Translations under genes and position numbers: made by a program
Source: Pedobacter sp. B4-66
GTDB taxonomy: Bacteria; Bacteroidota; Bacteroidia; Sphingobacteriales; Sphingobacteriaceae
NCBI RefSeq assembly: GCF_018492665.1
Contig: NZ_JAFVME010000003.1
Coordinates: 620,001 to 684,000 of the forward strand
Direction of reading: 5' to 3'
Length of the DNA: 64,000 nt
The notes under the pieces: generated by a model
Told to the model about the DNA's origin: nothing
Databases searched by the model: none
The model's input: only the letters and a program-made list of their open reading frames with translations
Shown here: in pieces, positions 10,279-17,950 of the stretch
Numbering within the stretch: the first letter of the stretch is position 1
Layout of the letters: the number at the start of each line of letters is the position of its first letter

Positions 10279-10323
10279 CAAATCAAATTGCGACGATTTG
10301 ACTAAATTTTGAGCCGATTTGTC
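10279..10323. promoter_or_regulatory. Repeated GATTTG elements between the hybrid regulator and GH2 genes
   Basis: The 197-bp divergent intergenic region holds CAAATC (10279-10284) facing GATTTG (10295-10300), and the longer CGATTTGAC (10294-10302) is repeated as CGATTTGTC (10315-10323). The two direct copies are 21 bp apart, two helical turns, which is how AraC-type dimers often bind. That this is the operator of the adjacent hybrid regulator is inference. Confidence 0.35.
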
Positions 10324-10407
10324 AAAACATTATTGCTTTATTTGAATATTCGTTCTTGCCTCAAAGCTAGAAGCGAACGCACAAATCATTAAACCAAGTA
10401 TTAATTT

Positions 10408-12255
10408 ATGAAATTATTCTCTTACTTAATTGGGCTATGCCTTTCCCAGTCGCTGATAGTCTCAGCACAGTCACAAACCTGGAAACCTGTACCCGGAAAA
10501 ATCTCCACTCCATGGGCAGAAAAACTAAACCCGGCAGCCCCGCTTCCTGAGTATCCGCGACCACAATTGGTACGTAGTAACAACTGGAAAAACTTAAACG
10601 GCTTATGGAACTACAGTATAAACCCAAAAAGTGAAAGTGAGCCAAAAGCTTATCAAGGTAAAATATTGGTTCCTTTTGCAGTTGAATCTTCTTTATCGGG
10701 TGTAGGTAAAACTGTTGGCAAAGACAGTTTATTATGGTATCAAACTAGCTTCACTATTCCTTCTAATATGAAAAATACCATTTTATTGCATTTTGGTGCG
10801 GTAGACTGGAAATCAGAAATCTATTTGAATGGAAAGAAAGTTGGCACGCACGAAGGTGGATTTGATCCTTTTTCTTTTGACATTACTCCTTTCCTTAAAA
10901 AAAGCGGCAAGCAAGAATTAACTGTTAGCGTTTGGGATCCAACAGATAACGGCCCTCAACCTAGAGGTAAGCAACAAATAAAACCTGAAGGCATTTGGTA
11001 TACACCGGTTACTGGTATCTGGCAAACAGTTTGGTTAGAAAGTGTTGCTCCAACTTATATCGCTTCAACTAAACAAACACCTGATATTGATGCTAAATCA
11101 TTAACTATCTCTGCTGATGTAAAATCTGCACAAGCTGGCGATAAGTTAAAAATTACCGCTTTTGATGGTGCTACTAAAGTTTCTGAACAAGAAGTAGATG
11201 CTACCGAAGAAGCTACATTGGTAATTGCCAATCCTAAATTATGGTCTCCATCTAGTCCGTTCCTATACGACTTAAAAGTTGCTGTAGTACGTAATGGAAA
11301 AACTGTTGATGAGGTAAAAAGCTATTTCGCAATGCGTAAATCATCAATGGGTCCTGATGCAAATGGTATCCAGAGAATGCTATTGAACGATAAATTTGTA
11401 TTCCAATACGGCCCATTAGATCAAGGATGGTGGCCAGATGGCTTATACACTGCTCCAACTGACGAAGCTTTAATATTCGACATCATTAAGACCAAAGAAA
11501 TGGGCTTTAACATGATCCGTAAGCACATTAAAGTAGAGCCGGCTCGTTGGTATTATGAGTGCGATAAACAAGGTATTTTAGTATGGCAGGATATGCCAAG
11601 TGGGGATTTGGGTAACCAGTGGGAGCCTAACTTAGGTACAATGGGCGGTACTGATAAAGATCGTTCTGCTGAATCTGAAGCTATCTACCGCAAGGAATGG
11701 AACAAGATCATGGATGATTTGCATAACTTCCCTAGTATTATTGTTTGGACTCCGTTTAATGAAGCATGGGGTCAGTTTAAAACTAAAGAAATCGCAGAAT
11801 GGACTAAAGAAAAAGATCCTTCTCGCTTGGTAAACAGTGCTAGCGGTGGTAACCATGTAGTTACCGGTGATATTGTTGATTTACATCACTACCCTAACCC
11901 TAGAATGCCTCGTCCAGATTTATTTGGCCCAACTCATGCAATTGTTTTAGGTGAATACGGCGGTTTAGGGCTACCTGTACCGGGACATACCTGGAAAGAA
12001 AAAGACAATTGGGGATATCAGTCGTTTAAAACTGCTGATGAGCTATTTGACAAATACGCATCATTCTTAACCGAAATGGAAGGATTGATCAAAAAAGGAC
12101 TATCTGCAGCAGTATATACTCAAACTACTGATGTTGAGCAAGAAACTAACGGATTGATGACTTATGACAGAAAAGTTATTAAAGTACCTGCAGCCAAATT
12201 AAAAGGCATTACAGACAAGCTTTATAACCCTTCTCTTGTTAAGATGAATCCATAA
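10408..12255 (+). CDS. Secreted glycoside hydrolase family 2 enzyme
   Basis: A 615-residue exported retaining glycosidase. Residues 1-20 are a signal peptide (ending VSAQSQ). The sugar-binding jelly-roll domain starts PEYPRPQLVRSNNWKNLNGL and includes LHFGAVDWKSEIYLNGKKVG. An immunoglobulin-like domain occupies about 215-310, and the TIM barrel follows with KHIKVEPARWYYECDKQGIL and WQDMPSGD. The acid/base Glu is E452 in FNEAWGQ and the nucleophile Glu is E516 in LGEYGGLG. GH2 includes beta-galactosidases, glucuronidases and mannosidases; this compact form cannot be assigned further. It is divergent from the hybrid sensor/regulator that probably controls it. Confidence 0.9.
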   Translation: MKLFSYLIGLCLSQSLIVSAQSQTWKPVPGKISTPWAEKLNPAAPLPEYPRPQLVRSNNWKNLNGLWNYSINPKSESEPKAYQGKILVPFAVESSLSGVGKTVGKDSLLWYQTSFTIPSNMKNTILLHFGAVDWKSEIYLNGKKVGTHEGGFDPFSFDITPFLKKSGKQELTVSVWDPTDNGPQPRGKQQIKPEGIWYTPVTGIWQTVWLESVAPTYIASTKQTPDIDAKSLTISADVKSAQAGDKLKITAFDGATKVSEQEVDATEEATLVIANPKLWSPSSPFLYDLKVAVVRNGKTVDEVKSYFAMRKSSMGPDANGIQRMLLNDKFVFQYGPLDQGWWPDGLYTAPTDEALIFDIIKTKEMGFNMIRKHIKVEPARWYYECDKQGILVWQDMPSGDLGNQWEPNLGTMGGTDKDRSAESEAIYRKEWNKIMDDLHNFPSIIVWTPFNEAWGQFKTKEIAEWTKEKDPSRLVNSASGGNHVVTGDIVDLHHYPNPRMPRPDLFGPTHAIVLGEYGGLGLPVPGHTWKEKDNWGYQSFKTADELFDKYASFLTEMEGLIKKGLSAAVYTQTTDVEQETNGLMTYDRKVIKVPAAKLKGITDKLYNPSLVKMNP

Positions 12256-12273
12256 AAAGTAAGTTGTACGGAG

Positions 12274-12341
12274 AGGTGATTTTATCACCTAACCCCGGTA
12301 AGAATCTTGGCTTTACAGCTAATTTTCTACCGGGGTTTTTT
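12274..12341 (+). terminator. Terminator after the GH2 gene
   Basis: A small hairpin AGGTGA/TCACCT (12274-12290) is followed directly by a strong stem AACCCCGGTA (12291-12300) pairing with TACCGGGGTT (12328-12337), then a T run. It separates the GH2 gene from kup. Confidence 0.8.
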
Positions 12342-12386
12342 CATTACAGATTATTCATACATTTGCCGCGTTATTTTTAAAAAGCC

Positions 12387-14324
12387 ATGGGCCATCATAA
12401 ACACATTCAAAAGCTAAGTGCAGCAGGTTTACTAATTAGTTTAGGTATCATTTACGGAGATATCGGTACCTCTCCCCTTTATGTATTTAAAGCTATTATC
12501 GGAGATCGACTGATTACACAGGACCTCATTTTAGGAGGTCTATCCTGTATCGTATGGACACTTACTTTACAAACCACCATTAAATACGTTATTATTACAT
12601 TACAAGCTGACAATAAGGGTGAAGGCGGGATTTTCTCTCTTTTTTCTTTAGTTAAGCGAAAGGCCAAATGGTTGATCATACCTGCCATGGTTGGTGGGGC
12701 CGCTTTGCTGGCCGACGGTATAATGACCCCTGCGGTTACAGTCTCAGCTGCTATTGAAGGTTTAGGGCTTATTTATCAAGACCTACCTACTGTACCTATT
12801 GTACTGGCCATTATCATTTTCCTTTTTGGCTTACAGCAATTCGGAACTTCACTTGTAGGTAAAGCCTTTGGCCCCATTATGTGGATTTGGTTTACCATGA
12901 TTGCTGTATTAGGCTTTGTTCATGTGATGGAACTGCCGGTAATATTAAAGGCAATTAATCCTTATTATGCTTATCATATTCTTACCACCAATCCCGAGGC
13001 CTTTTTAATCATCGGAGCAGTATTTCTATGTACAACCGGAGCCGAGGCTTTATATTCGGATTTAGGTCACTGTGGACGTTCTAACATTAGAATTAGCTGG
13101 ATTTACGTAAAGATATGTTTGATATTAAATTATATGGGCCAAGGTGTTTGGCTGTGGAATTTACAAGGTACTCATCTAGGTGATGTGAATCCGTTCTATC
13201 ATTTAATGCCAGATTGGTTCTTAATTTACGGTATCGCAATTGCAACTGTAGCGGCAGCCATTGCCAGTCAGGCGCTTATTTCAGGTTCATTTACGCTGAT
13301 TGCTGAGGCTGTTAGGTTAAACTTATGGCCAAAGGTTAAAATTAACTACCCAAGCGAGCAGAAAGGCCAATTGTACGTTCCTTCAATGAACTGGATCTTA
13401 ATGGTAGGCTGCATTATTGTGGTATTGATTTTCCAGAAATCAGTTAATATGGAGGCTGCCTACGGTCTATCTATCACAGTGGCTATGCTAATGACCACTA
13501 TTCTAGTTTCAGTATTCCTGATGAGAAAAAAGGTACCAAAGTATTTAATAGCGATATTCTTATTGATCTACGGTATTATTGAGTTAACGTTTTTAGCAGG
13601 TAATGCAGCGAAGATTCTTCATGGTGGATGGTTTACTTTAATCCTGGGTATCGCATTGTTCTCAGTAATGTGGGCATGGTTTAATGGACGCAGAATCAGA
13701 AACAGATACATGAAGTTTGTGGACATTCAGGATTTTTATCAGCTGATTAAAAATATAAGTGCCGATCAGTCTATCGCTAAATATGCTTCAAACCTTGTTT
13801 ACCTAACTAGTGCCAACTTTAATAGTGAGGTTGAATCATCAGTTATTTACTCTATTATACAAAAACATCCTAAAAGAGCTGATGTTTACTGGTTGCTGCA
13901 CGTAGACGTTACAGACGAGCCTTATACCCTCGAATATGAAGTAGACCAAATGATACCGGGAAAATTGATTAGAATCGATTTTAGACTAGGTTTTAGGGTT
14001 GAACAAAGGGTTAATGCATTGTTCAGAAAAGTGGTTGAAGAGTTAGTCCTTAGTGGCGAGATTGACATCACCAGTAAGTATGAATCGTTAAAAGAGCAAA
14101 AGATCCCCGGAGACTTTAGATTTGTTGTTTTAGAGAAGATTATATCTAACTCAAATAGTTTGAAGTTTATTGAGCGTGTAACGATGTCGTACCACAGGAT
14201 ATTAAAGCTATTAAGTATTTCTGAGAAGAGAGGTTTTGGTTTAGACTCTAGCTTTGTTACCGTTGAAAAGGTGCCTTTGATAGTAGATATCCCTGAACCG
14301 ATCATCATGAAAAGGATTAAATAA
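12387..14324 (+). CDS. kup: Kup-family potassium uptake permease
   Basis: Proton-coupled K+ uptake across the inner membrane. The 645-residue length and layout fit KUP/HAK/KT transporters. The N-terminus has the family hallmark GIIYGDIGTSPLYVFKAI (about residues 20-37), followed by about 12 membrane helices to residue 430. These include GGIFSLFSLV, ADGIMTPAVTVSAAIEG and TGAEALYSDLGHCGR. A cytoplasmic C-terminal domain of about 200 residues ends the protein. It is a single gene between terminators and the tRNA pair, and is chromosomal housekeeping rather than element cargo. Confidence 0.94.
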   Translation: MGHHKHIQKLSAAGLLISLGIIYGDIGTSPLYVFKAIIGDRLITQDLILGGLSCIVWTLTLQTTIKYVIITLQADNKGEGGIFSLFSLVKRKAKWLIIPAMVGGAALLADGIMTPAVTVSAAIEGLGLIYQDLPTVPIVLAIIIFLFGLQQFGTSLVGKAFGPIMWIWFTMIAVLGFVHVMELPVILKAINPYYAYHILTTNPEAFLIIGAVFLCTTGAEALYSDLGHCGRSNIRISWIYVKICLILNYMGQGVWLWNLQGTHLGDVNPFYHLMPDWFLIYGIAIATVAAAIASQALISGSFTLIAEAVRLNLWPKVKINYPSEQKGQLYVPSMNWILMVGCIIVVLIFQKSVNMEAAYGLSITVAMLMTTILVSVFLMRKKVPKYLIAIFLLIYGIIELTFLAGNAAKILHGGWFTLILGIALFSVMWAWFNGRRIRNRYMKFVDIQDFYQLIKNISADQSIAKYASNLVYLTSANFNSEVESSVIYSIIQKHPKRADVYWLLHVDVTDEPYTLEYEVDQMIPGKLIRIDFRLGFRVEQRVNALFRKVVEELVLSGEIDITSKYESLKEQKIPGDFRFVVLEKIISNSNSLKFIERVTMSYHRILKLLSISEKRGFGLDSSFVTVEKVPLIVDIPEPIIMKRIK

Positions 14325-14415
14325 AATTATTTTCATAAATAGGCAAAACGCACTGCAATGAGAATTAAAGAGTTAGCTAAAAACATCAAAATAATTGAAA
14401 ATATTTCGAAATATA

Positions 14416-14447
14416 TTTAGCAAAATAAGTTTATAATCCTATCTTTG
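14416..14447 (+). promoter_or_regulatory. Promoter of the tRNA-Lys pair
   Basis: TTTAG (14416-14420), 19 bp, then TATCTTTG (14440-14447), an exact TANNTTTG -7 box. Start of transcription would fall about 20 bp before the first tRNA. This is the clearest Bacteroidota-type promoter in the window. Confidence 0.65.
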
Positions 14448-14472
14448 CACCCTCATCAAACAAAAGGAGCAT

Positions 14473-14545
14473 GATTCCGTAGCTCAGCTGGTAGAGCATT
14501 ACACTTTTAATGTAGTGGTCCTGGGTTCGAATCCCAGCGGGATCA
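14473..14545 (+). tRNA. tRNA-Lys (anticodon TTT), first copy
   Basis: Full cloverleaf: acceptor GATTCCG pairs with CGGGATC (14538-14544), discriminator A at 14545, D arm GCTCAGCTGGTAGAGC, anticodon loop CTTTTAA giving TTT, and T arm CTGGGTTCGAATCCCAG. A CCA is encoded at 14546-14548. The gene is flanked by a perfect 14-bp inverted repeat (14452-14465 and 14571-14584), which could pair leader with trailer in the precursor. Confidence 0.96.
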
Positions 14546-14588
14546 CCAAACTTTAAAGGAGTTTAAAGTTTTTTGTTTGATGAGAAAT

Positions 14589-14661
14589 GATTCCGTAGCT
14601 CAGCTGGTAGAGCATTACACTTTTAATGTAGTGGTCCTGGGTTCGAATCCCAGCGGGATCA
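14589..14661 (+). tRNA. tRNA-Lys (anticodon TTT), second copy, next to the integrase
   Basis: Identical to the first copy over all 73 bases, but the 3' end runs straight into CAGAG with no encoded CCA. It is the gene nearest the integrase, so its 3' end is the most likely attachment site (attL) of the integrated element. The matching attR is not present elsewhere in the window. Confidence 0.95.
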
Positions 14662-14673
14662 CAGAGTAGAGAT

Positions 14674-14700
14674 AAAAAGCGCACATTGGTGCGCTTTTTT
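14674..14700 (+). terminator. Terminator after the tRNA-Lys pair
   Basis: Stem AGCGCAC (14678-14684) and GTGCGCT (14689-14695), loop ATTG, followed by a T run to 14700 and preceded by an A run, so it could work in both directions. Confidence 0.8.
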
Positions 14701-14740
14701 CGTTTAAACTGCTTTCTACACTGCATTTTTCCAAAAAAGC

Positions 14741-14819
14741 ATTTCAAAGGAATTCAAAGTATTTCAATTAAAATGGTGCCCCTATTGGTGCCCCATTTTT
14801 AATAGTAATTTGGGGCACC
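14741..14819. repeat. Clustered short repeats between tRNA-Lys and integrase, candidate recombinase arm sites
   Basis: Three tandem 10-bp units ATTTCAAAGG, AATTCAAAGT, ATTTCAATTA (14741-14770) are followed by two direct GGTGCCCC copies (14775-14782 and 14787-14794) and one inverted copy GGGGCACC (14812-14819). Short phased repeats beside an integrase and its tRNA target are what arm-type integrase or excisionase sites look like. Binding is inferred, not shown. Confidence 0.5.
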
Positions 14820-14920
14820 GAATTTCCAAAAAGACTTGTGAGACATGGGTTTTAGGGAATCAAATGTGTTTTCTCTGGTAGTTGCCAGGGGAGATTTTTG
14901 ATCACTTAAAAGTGCAGGAA

Positions 14921-16234
14921 ATGAAAAGTAACCAAAAACTTTTAATAATGTTTTGGATCAAAAAATCCAAAGCAACTAAAGATGGAAAGGCTCCACTTTA
15001 TGCAAGAATTACAATTGACGGCGAGGATGAAGAAATAGCAGTAAGCCGCAAATGCCATCCCGAATTTTGGGATACTGATATTAAACGGGTAACAGAATCG
15101 TCGGCTGAAGCCAGGATTACCAATCTCAGTATCGCTGAAATTGAACTAAATCTCGAACGGCAATTCATTGTTCTACAGAGCCAGCATGAAAAAATCACGC
15201 CTTTAATGCTTAAAAATGTCTACCTAGGCTTACCTGTCAATTTTGATAAGTCTGTTACTCCAATTGTGGAAGATAAAAAGGAGACAACTTTATTAGAGGT
15301 ATATACGGACTTTATAAATAGATTCCAGAAGCAGGTAATCAAAGGAAAAAGGTCGAAAGAAACATTAAAACACTGGAATTCAGCAAAAAAGAAAGTAGCT
15401 GAATTTATCAAGTTTCAATATTCCGCTACAGAGGTAAATCTGTTAGATATAAAATTTTCATTTGCAGAGAAGTATTATGACTACATGACGCTGGAGGTTG
15501 ATAAACCGCTTTCGGAAGTCTCAGCAAAAGGCCATATCAAGAAGCTCAAGCAAATACTTAAAGGTTGCGTTTCTAAGGAGTACATAACCAAAAATCCAAT
15601 CCAGGATTTTAAATGCAGTGGTGGTGAAAAGGACGTGGAACCATTGGAAATGGAACAGGTTCAACGAATTTATTACAAAGACTTTGGTATAACAAGGTTA
15701 GAAGAAGTAAAAGACGCATTCATTTTCCAATGCTTTACAGGCTTTGCATATCAGGACGTTTATGCGTTATCCAGGGAGAATATTATAAAAGTCGGCAATA
15801 CAGGGGAACTGTGGTTAATTAAAGACCGTGGGAAAACAAAGGTTTCCGAAATGGTTCCCATTCTGCCAATTGTTCAAGAAATCATTGATAAATATAAAAA
15901 CCATCCTTATTGTATAGCGAACAATTGTCTACTACCTATAAACAGCAATGCCAGGTATAATGGATATCTGAAAGAAATTGCAGATATATGTGGCATACTT
16001 CCTATCAATGAAGATGATCATGGTCTTGGGACACACAAGGCACGTCACACATTTGCGGATATGATGCTTAATAATGGCGTTCCATTAGAAGATGTAAGTA
16101 AAATGCTTGGTCACAAAAGTATCAGGACGACTCAGCGTTACTGTAAGGTGAGAAAGCATAGAATCAGTGAAAATATGGGAAAAGTAAAATCAATTTTATT
16201 TACCAGAGAAGGCAAGCTAAAAGAGGTTTCTTAG
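14921..16234 (+). CDS. Tyrosine recombinase (ICE integrase)
   Basis: Catalyses integration and excision of the element at the tRNA-Lys. I use the ATG at 14921 (437 residues); an in-frame TTG at 14882 would add 13 residues. The N-terminal arm-binding domain begins with KLLIMFWIKKSKATKDGKAP, as in Bacteroidota integrases. A SAM-like core-binding domain follows (about 105-215), then the catalytic domain. The HxxR motif is HKARHTF (R375), then the LGHKSIRTTQRY block with the second His and the nucleophile Tyr. The usual first Arg in TGLR is missing: the site reads FTGFAYQDV, as in IntDOT relatives that lack this Arg. It is followed by a strong terminator. Confidence 0.93.
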   Translation: MKSNQKLLIMFWIKKSKATKDGKAPLYARITIDGEDEEIAVSRKCHPEFWDTDIKRVTESSAEARITNLSIAEIELNLERQFIVLQSQHEKITPLMLKNVYLGLPVNFDKSVTPIVEDKKETTLLEVYTDFINRFQKQVIKGKRSKETLKHWNSAKKKVAEFIKFQYSATEVNLLDIKFSFAEKYYDYMTLEVDKPLSEVSAKGHIKKLKQILKGCVSKEYITKNPIQDFKCSGGEKDVEPLEMEQVQRIYYKDFGITRLEEVKDAFIFQCFTGFAYQDVYALSRENIIKVGNTGELWLIKDRGKTKVSEMVPILPIVQEIIDKYKNHPYCIANNCLLPINSNARYNGYLKEIADICGILPINEDDHGLGTHKARHTFADMMLNNGVPLEDVSKMLGHKSIRTTQRYCKVRKHRISENMGKVKSILFTREGKLKEVS

Positions 16235-16257
16235 TTAGCAATGACTTTGACCAATGT

Positions 16258-16298
16258 AAACGAGACTTTGAATACAGTATTCAAAGTCTCGTTTTTAA
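16258..16298 (+). terminator. Strong terminator after the integrase
   Basis: A 17-bp perfect stem, AAACGAGACTTTGAATA (16258-16274) with TATTCAAAGTCTCGTTT (16278-16294), 3-base loop, T run after. It isolates integrase transcription from the phosphoesterase gene. Confidence 0.85.
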
Positions 16299-16330
16299 AA
16301 AAATAGAATTTATGATTTAAGAAAAATATT

Positions 16331-17095
16331 ATGAAGCGAATATTTGTAATGGGCGATATACATGGTGCTTTTAAAGCCCTTAATCAATGCCTGGAACGAT
16401 CGGGATTTGATTATGAAAATGACATTTTGATTTCCCTTGGAGATATTACCGATGGATTTCCCGAAGTCTACGAGTGCGTAGAAGAATTACTAAAGATTAA
16501 AAATCTTATCCCCATTAAAGGCAATCATGATGATTGGTTTATGGAATTTATAAACACTGACTTTCACCCATATTATTGGACTTACGGTGGTAAAGGAACC
16601 TTAATTTCGTACCTGGAGCACTCAGAAAAGAAAGGAAAATATTTTGCAACTGGAAGTGGTTACAAAACATCGTTGGATTCAAAAGATATCCCCCAAAGGC
16701 ACAAAGACTTTTTTAATAACCAGTTGTTATATCACATTGATGAAAAAAATCGGTGCTTTATACATGCCGGATTTGATCGCAATATTCCTTTCTACGATCA
16801 AAGAAAAGAAGTTTACTATTGGAATAGGCAGCTTTGGCTTGATGCCGTAGAACAAAAAGAATCTGGTGGCGAGAAGGTTAAATTCAATATTGCAACAAAA
16901 TTCAGGGAGATTTACATCGGCCACTCACCAACTACACGTTTCGGAACAAACAAGCCGATGAAACGGTACAATATCATAAACATGGATACTGGAGCGGGAC
17001 ATTCGGGAAAGTTGACTATTATGGATATTGATTCAAAATTCTTTTGGCAATCTGATTCAGTAACAGAATTGTACGCCGAAAATTATAGAGATTAG
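16331..17095 (+). CDS. Calcineurin-like metallophosphoesterase (Ser/Thr phosphatase type)
   Basis: A 254-residue soluble protein of the bacterial Ser/Thr phosphatase or diadenosine tetraphosphatase group. All metal-binding motifs are visible: GDIHGAF (residues 8-14), LGDITDGFPE (about 37-46), KGNHDDWF (about 64-71), a later CFIHAGFDR (about 140), and IGHSPTTRFG (about 197). The substrate, protein phosphate or dinucleotide, cannot be told. It lies alone between the integrase terminator and the convergent end of the transfer operon, a common cargo position. A phage-like origin is possible. Confidence 0.88.
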   Translation: MKRIFVMGDIHGAFKALNQCLERSGFDYENDILISLGDITDGFPEVYECVEELLKIKNLIPIKGNHDDWFMEFINTDFHPYYWTYGGKGTLISYLEHSEKKGKYFATGSGYKTSLDSKDIPQRHKDFFNNQLLYHIDEKNRCFIHAGFDRNIPFYDQRKEVYYWNRQLWLDAVEQKESGGEKVKFNIATKFREIYIGHSPTTRFGTNKPMKRYNIINMDTGAGHSGKLTIMDIDSKFFWQSDSVTELYAENYRD

Positions 17096-17116
17096 TCGTT
17101 TTGTGTTAGCATGGCA

Positions 17117-17329
17117 CTAAATTTTGTTCCAAATCCAATGCCATGCTGTCATTTTCCAGTTCTTTATCGTTTTGTTCGCCCTATTAGACCAACCACATTT
17201 ATCGTAATGGTTATAAAATTCTAAGGCTGTTTTTTCGGTCAAACCCATTTGTATAAACCAGGCAATAACATGGGTTCGACAAGGTGGAATGTCTTTGCCG
17301 AAACCCTCATTTTTGAAACCCTCATTCAT
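17117..17329 (-). CDS. Small replication-type protein with FYNHY...NWK motif
   Basis: The 70 residues hold a pattern known from the C-terminal tails of phage and plasmid replisome-organiser proteins: FYNHYDKCGWSNRANKTIKNWK (residues 38-59, shown here in full only once because it is the whole evidence), then a final AWHWIWN. As a free-standing small protein its role is unknown; recruitment of a helicase or DNA binding is inference. Its ATG overlaps the stop of the HTH gene by 4 bp, so it is translationally coupled and is the last gene of the leftward operon. Confidence 0.6.
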   Translation of the reverse strand: MNEGFKNEGFGKDIPPCRTHVIAWFIQMGLTEKTALEFYNHYDKCGWSNRANKTIKNWKMTAWHWIWNKI

Positions 17330-17637
17330 TTTTTATTGGTCTTATGTTGCTCGAACATGTTATGAATATCCTCACGGTCATAATAGATAGCCCCGCCAAT
17401 TTTCATAAACGAAATTACTTTGCTGTTCCGCAGCGTCTGCAAGGTTCCGGCAGATATTTCAAGCAATTTCATGACCTCGCGTGACTTCATCCATTTCTTT
17501 AAGGTCGGATGTGTGTTCTCTTTTAATAAGTATTTTATTTCCTGAACCAACAGACTTCTAAAATGCTCAAGGTCTTCTTTGGTTACCAATTCATCTAACC
17601 GTGGCCTACTGCCCCCTCTGTTTTCTTCTGCCCCCAT
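17326..17637 (-). CDS. Helix-turn-helix (excisionase/MerR-like) DNA-binding protein
   Basis: A 103-residue protein. The C-terminal half is a HTH_17-type domain: WMKSREVMKLLEISAGTLQT, then a wing containing FMKIGGAIYYDREDIHNMF. This architecture is shared by Xis-type recombination directionality factors and small regulators of Bacteroidota ICEs. The first about 45 residues are charged and helical. It overlaps the upstream gene by 43 bp and the downstream gene by 4 bp, so these three small genes form one translational unit. A role in excision or in controlling the element is likely but unproven. Confidence 0.75.
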   Translation of the reverse strand: MGAEENRGGSRPRLDELVTKEDLEHFRSLLVQEIKYLLKENTHPTLKKWMKSREVMKLLEISAGTLQTLRNSKVISFMKIGGAIYYDREDIHNMFEQHKTNKK

Positions 17638-17939
17638 ACTCTTTGCATTTTCTCTTCACTAATTGTTAATCTGATACTACTTGCTTTACCTCCGAAAAAA
17701 GAGGGACAATACTTGAGGTAACCAAATTCATTTAAGTCAATGATTACCTTGCAATATGTTATCCTGCTTGAAATTTTTGCCACCGACATCACCTGTTCTG
17801 AAAAGACCTTCAATTCCGGTTCACATCCTGTTTTGATCCATAAGGAGTATAGTGCGGCAAACACAGCAACATGGGTGATGCGTATCCTCGGATCACCTGC
17901 TATCGCATCAAAAAAGGTTTCATAATGATTGCTGCACAT
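17595..17939 (-). CDS. Conserved ICE protein, probable winged-helix
   Basis: 114 residues. The RIRITHVAVFAALYSLW segment (about 18-34) and YCKVIIDLNEFGYLKYCPSF (about 81-100) match a small protein that recurs next to excisionase-like genes in Bacteroidota conjugative elements. The pattern of helices followed by an LNEFGYLKY strand resembles a winged-helix replication or regulatory protein. No catalytic residues are seen. It overlaps the HTH gene by 43 bp, which suggests coupled translation. Function is not recognised beyond this context. Confidence 0.6.
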   Translation of the reverse strand: MCSNHYETFFDAIAGDPRIRITHVAVFAALYSLWIKTGCEPELKVFSEQVMSVAKISSRITYCKVIIDLNEFGYLKYCPSFFGGKASSIRLTISEEKMQRVWGQKKTEGAVGHG

Positions 17940-17950
17940 CCCATCCTCTA

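Noticed and set aside
14553..14747. Minus-strand open frame across the second tRNA-Lys
   Set aside because: It is the well-known false frame produced by the tRNA complement (GIRTQDHY-type peptide).
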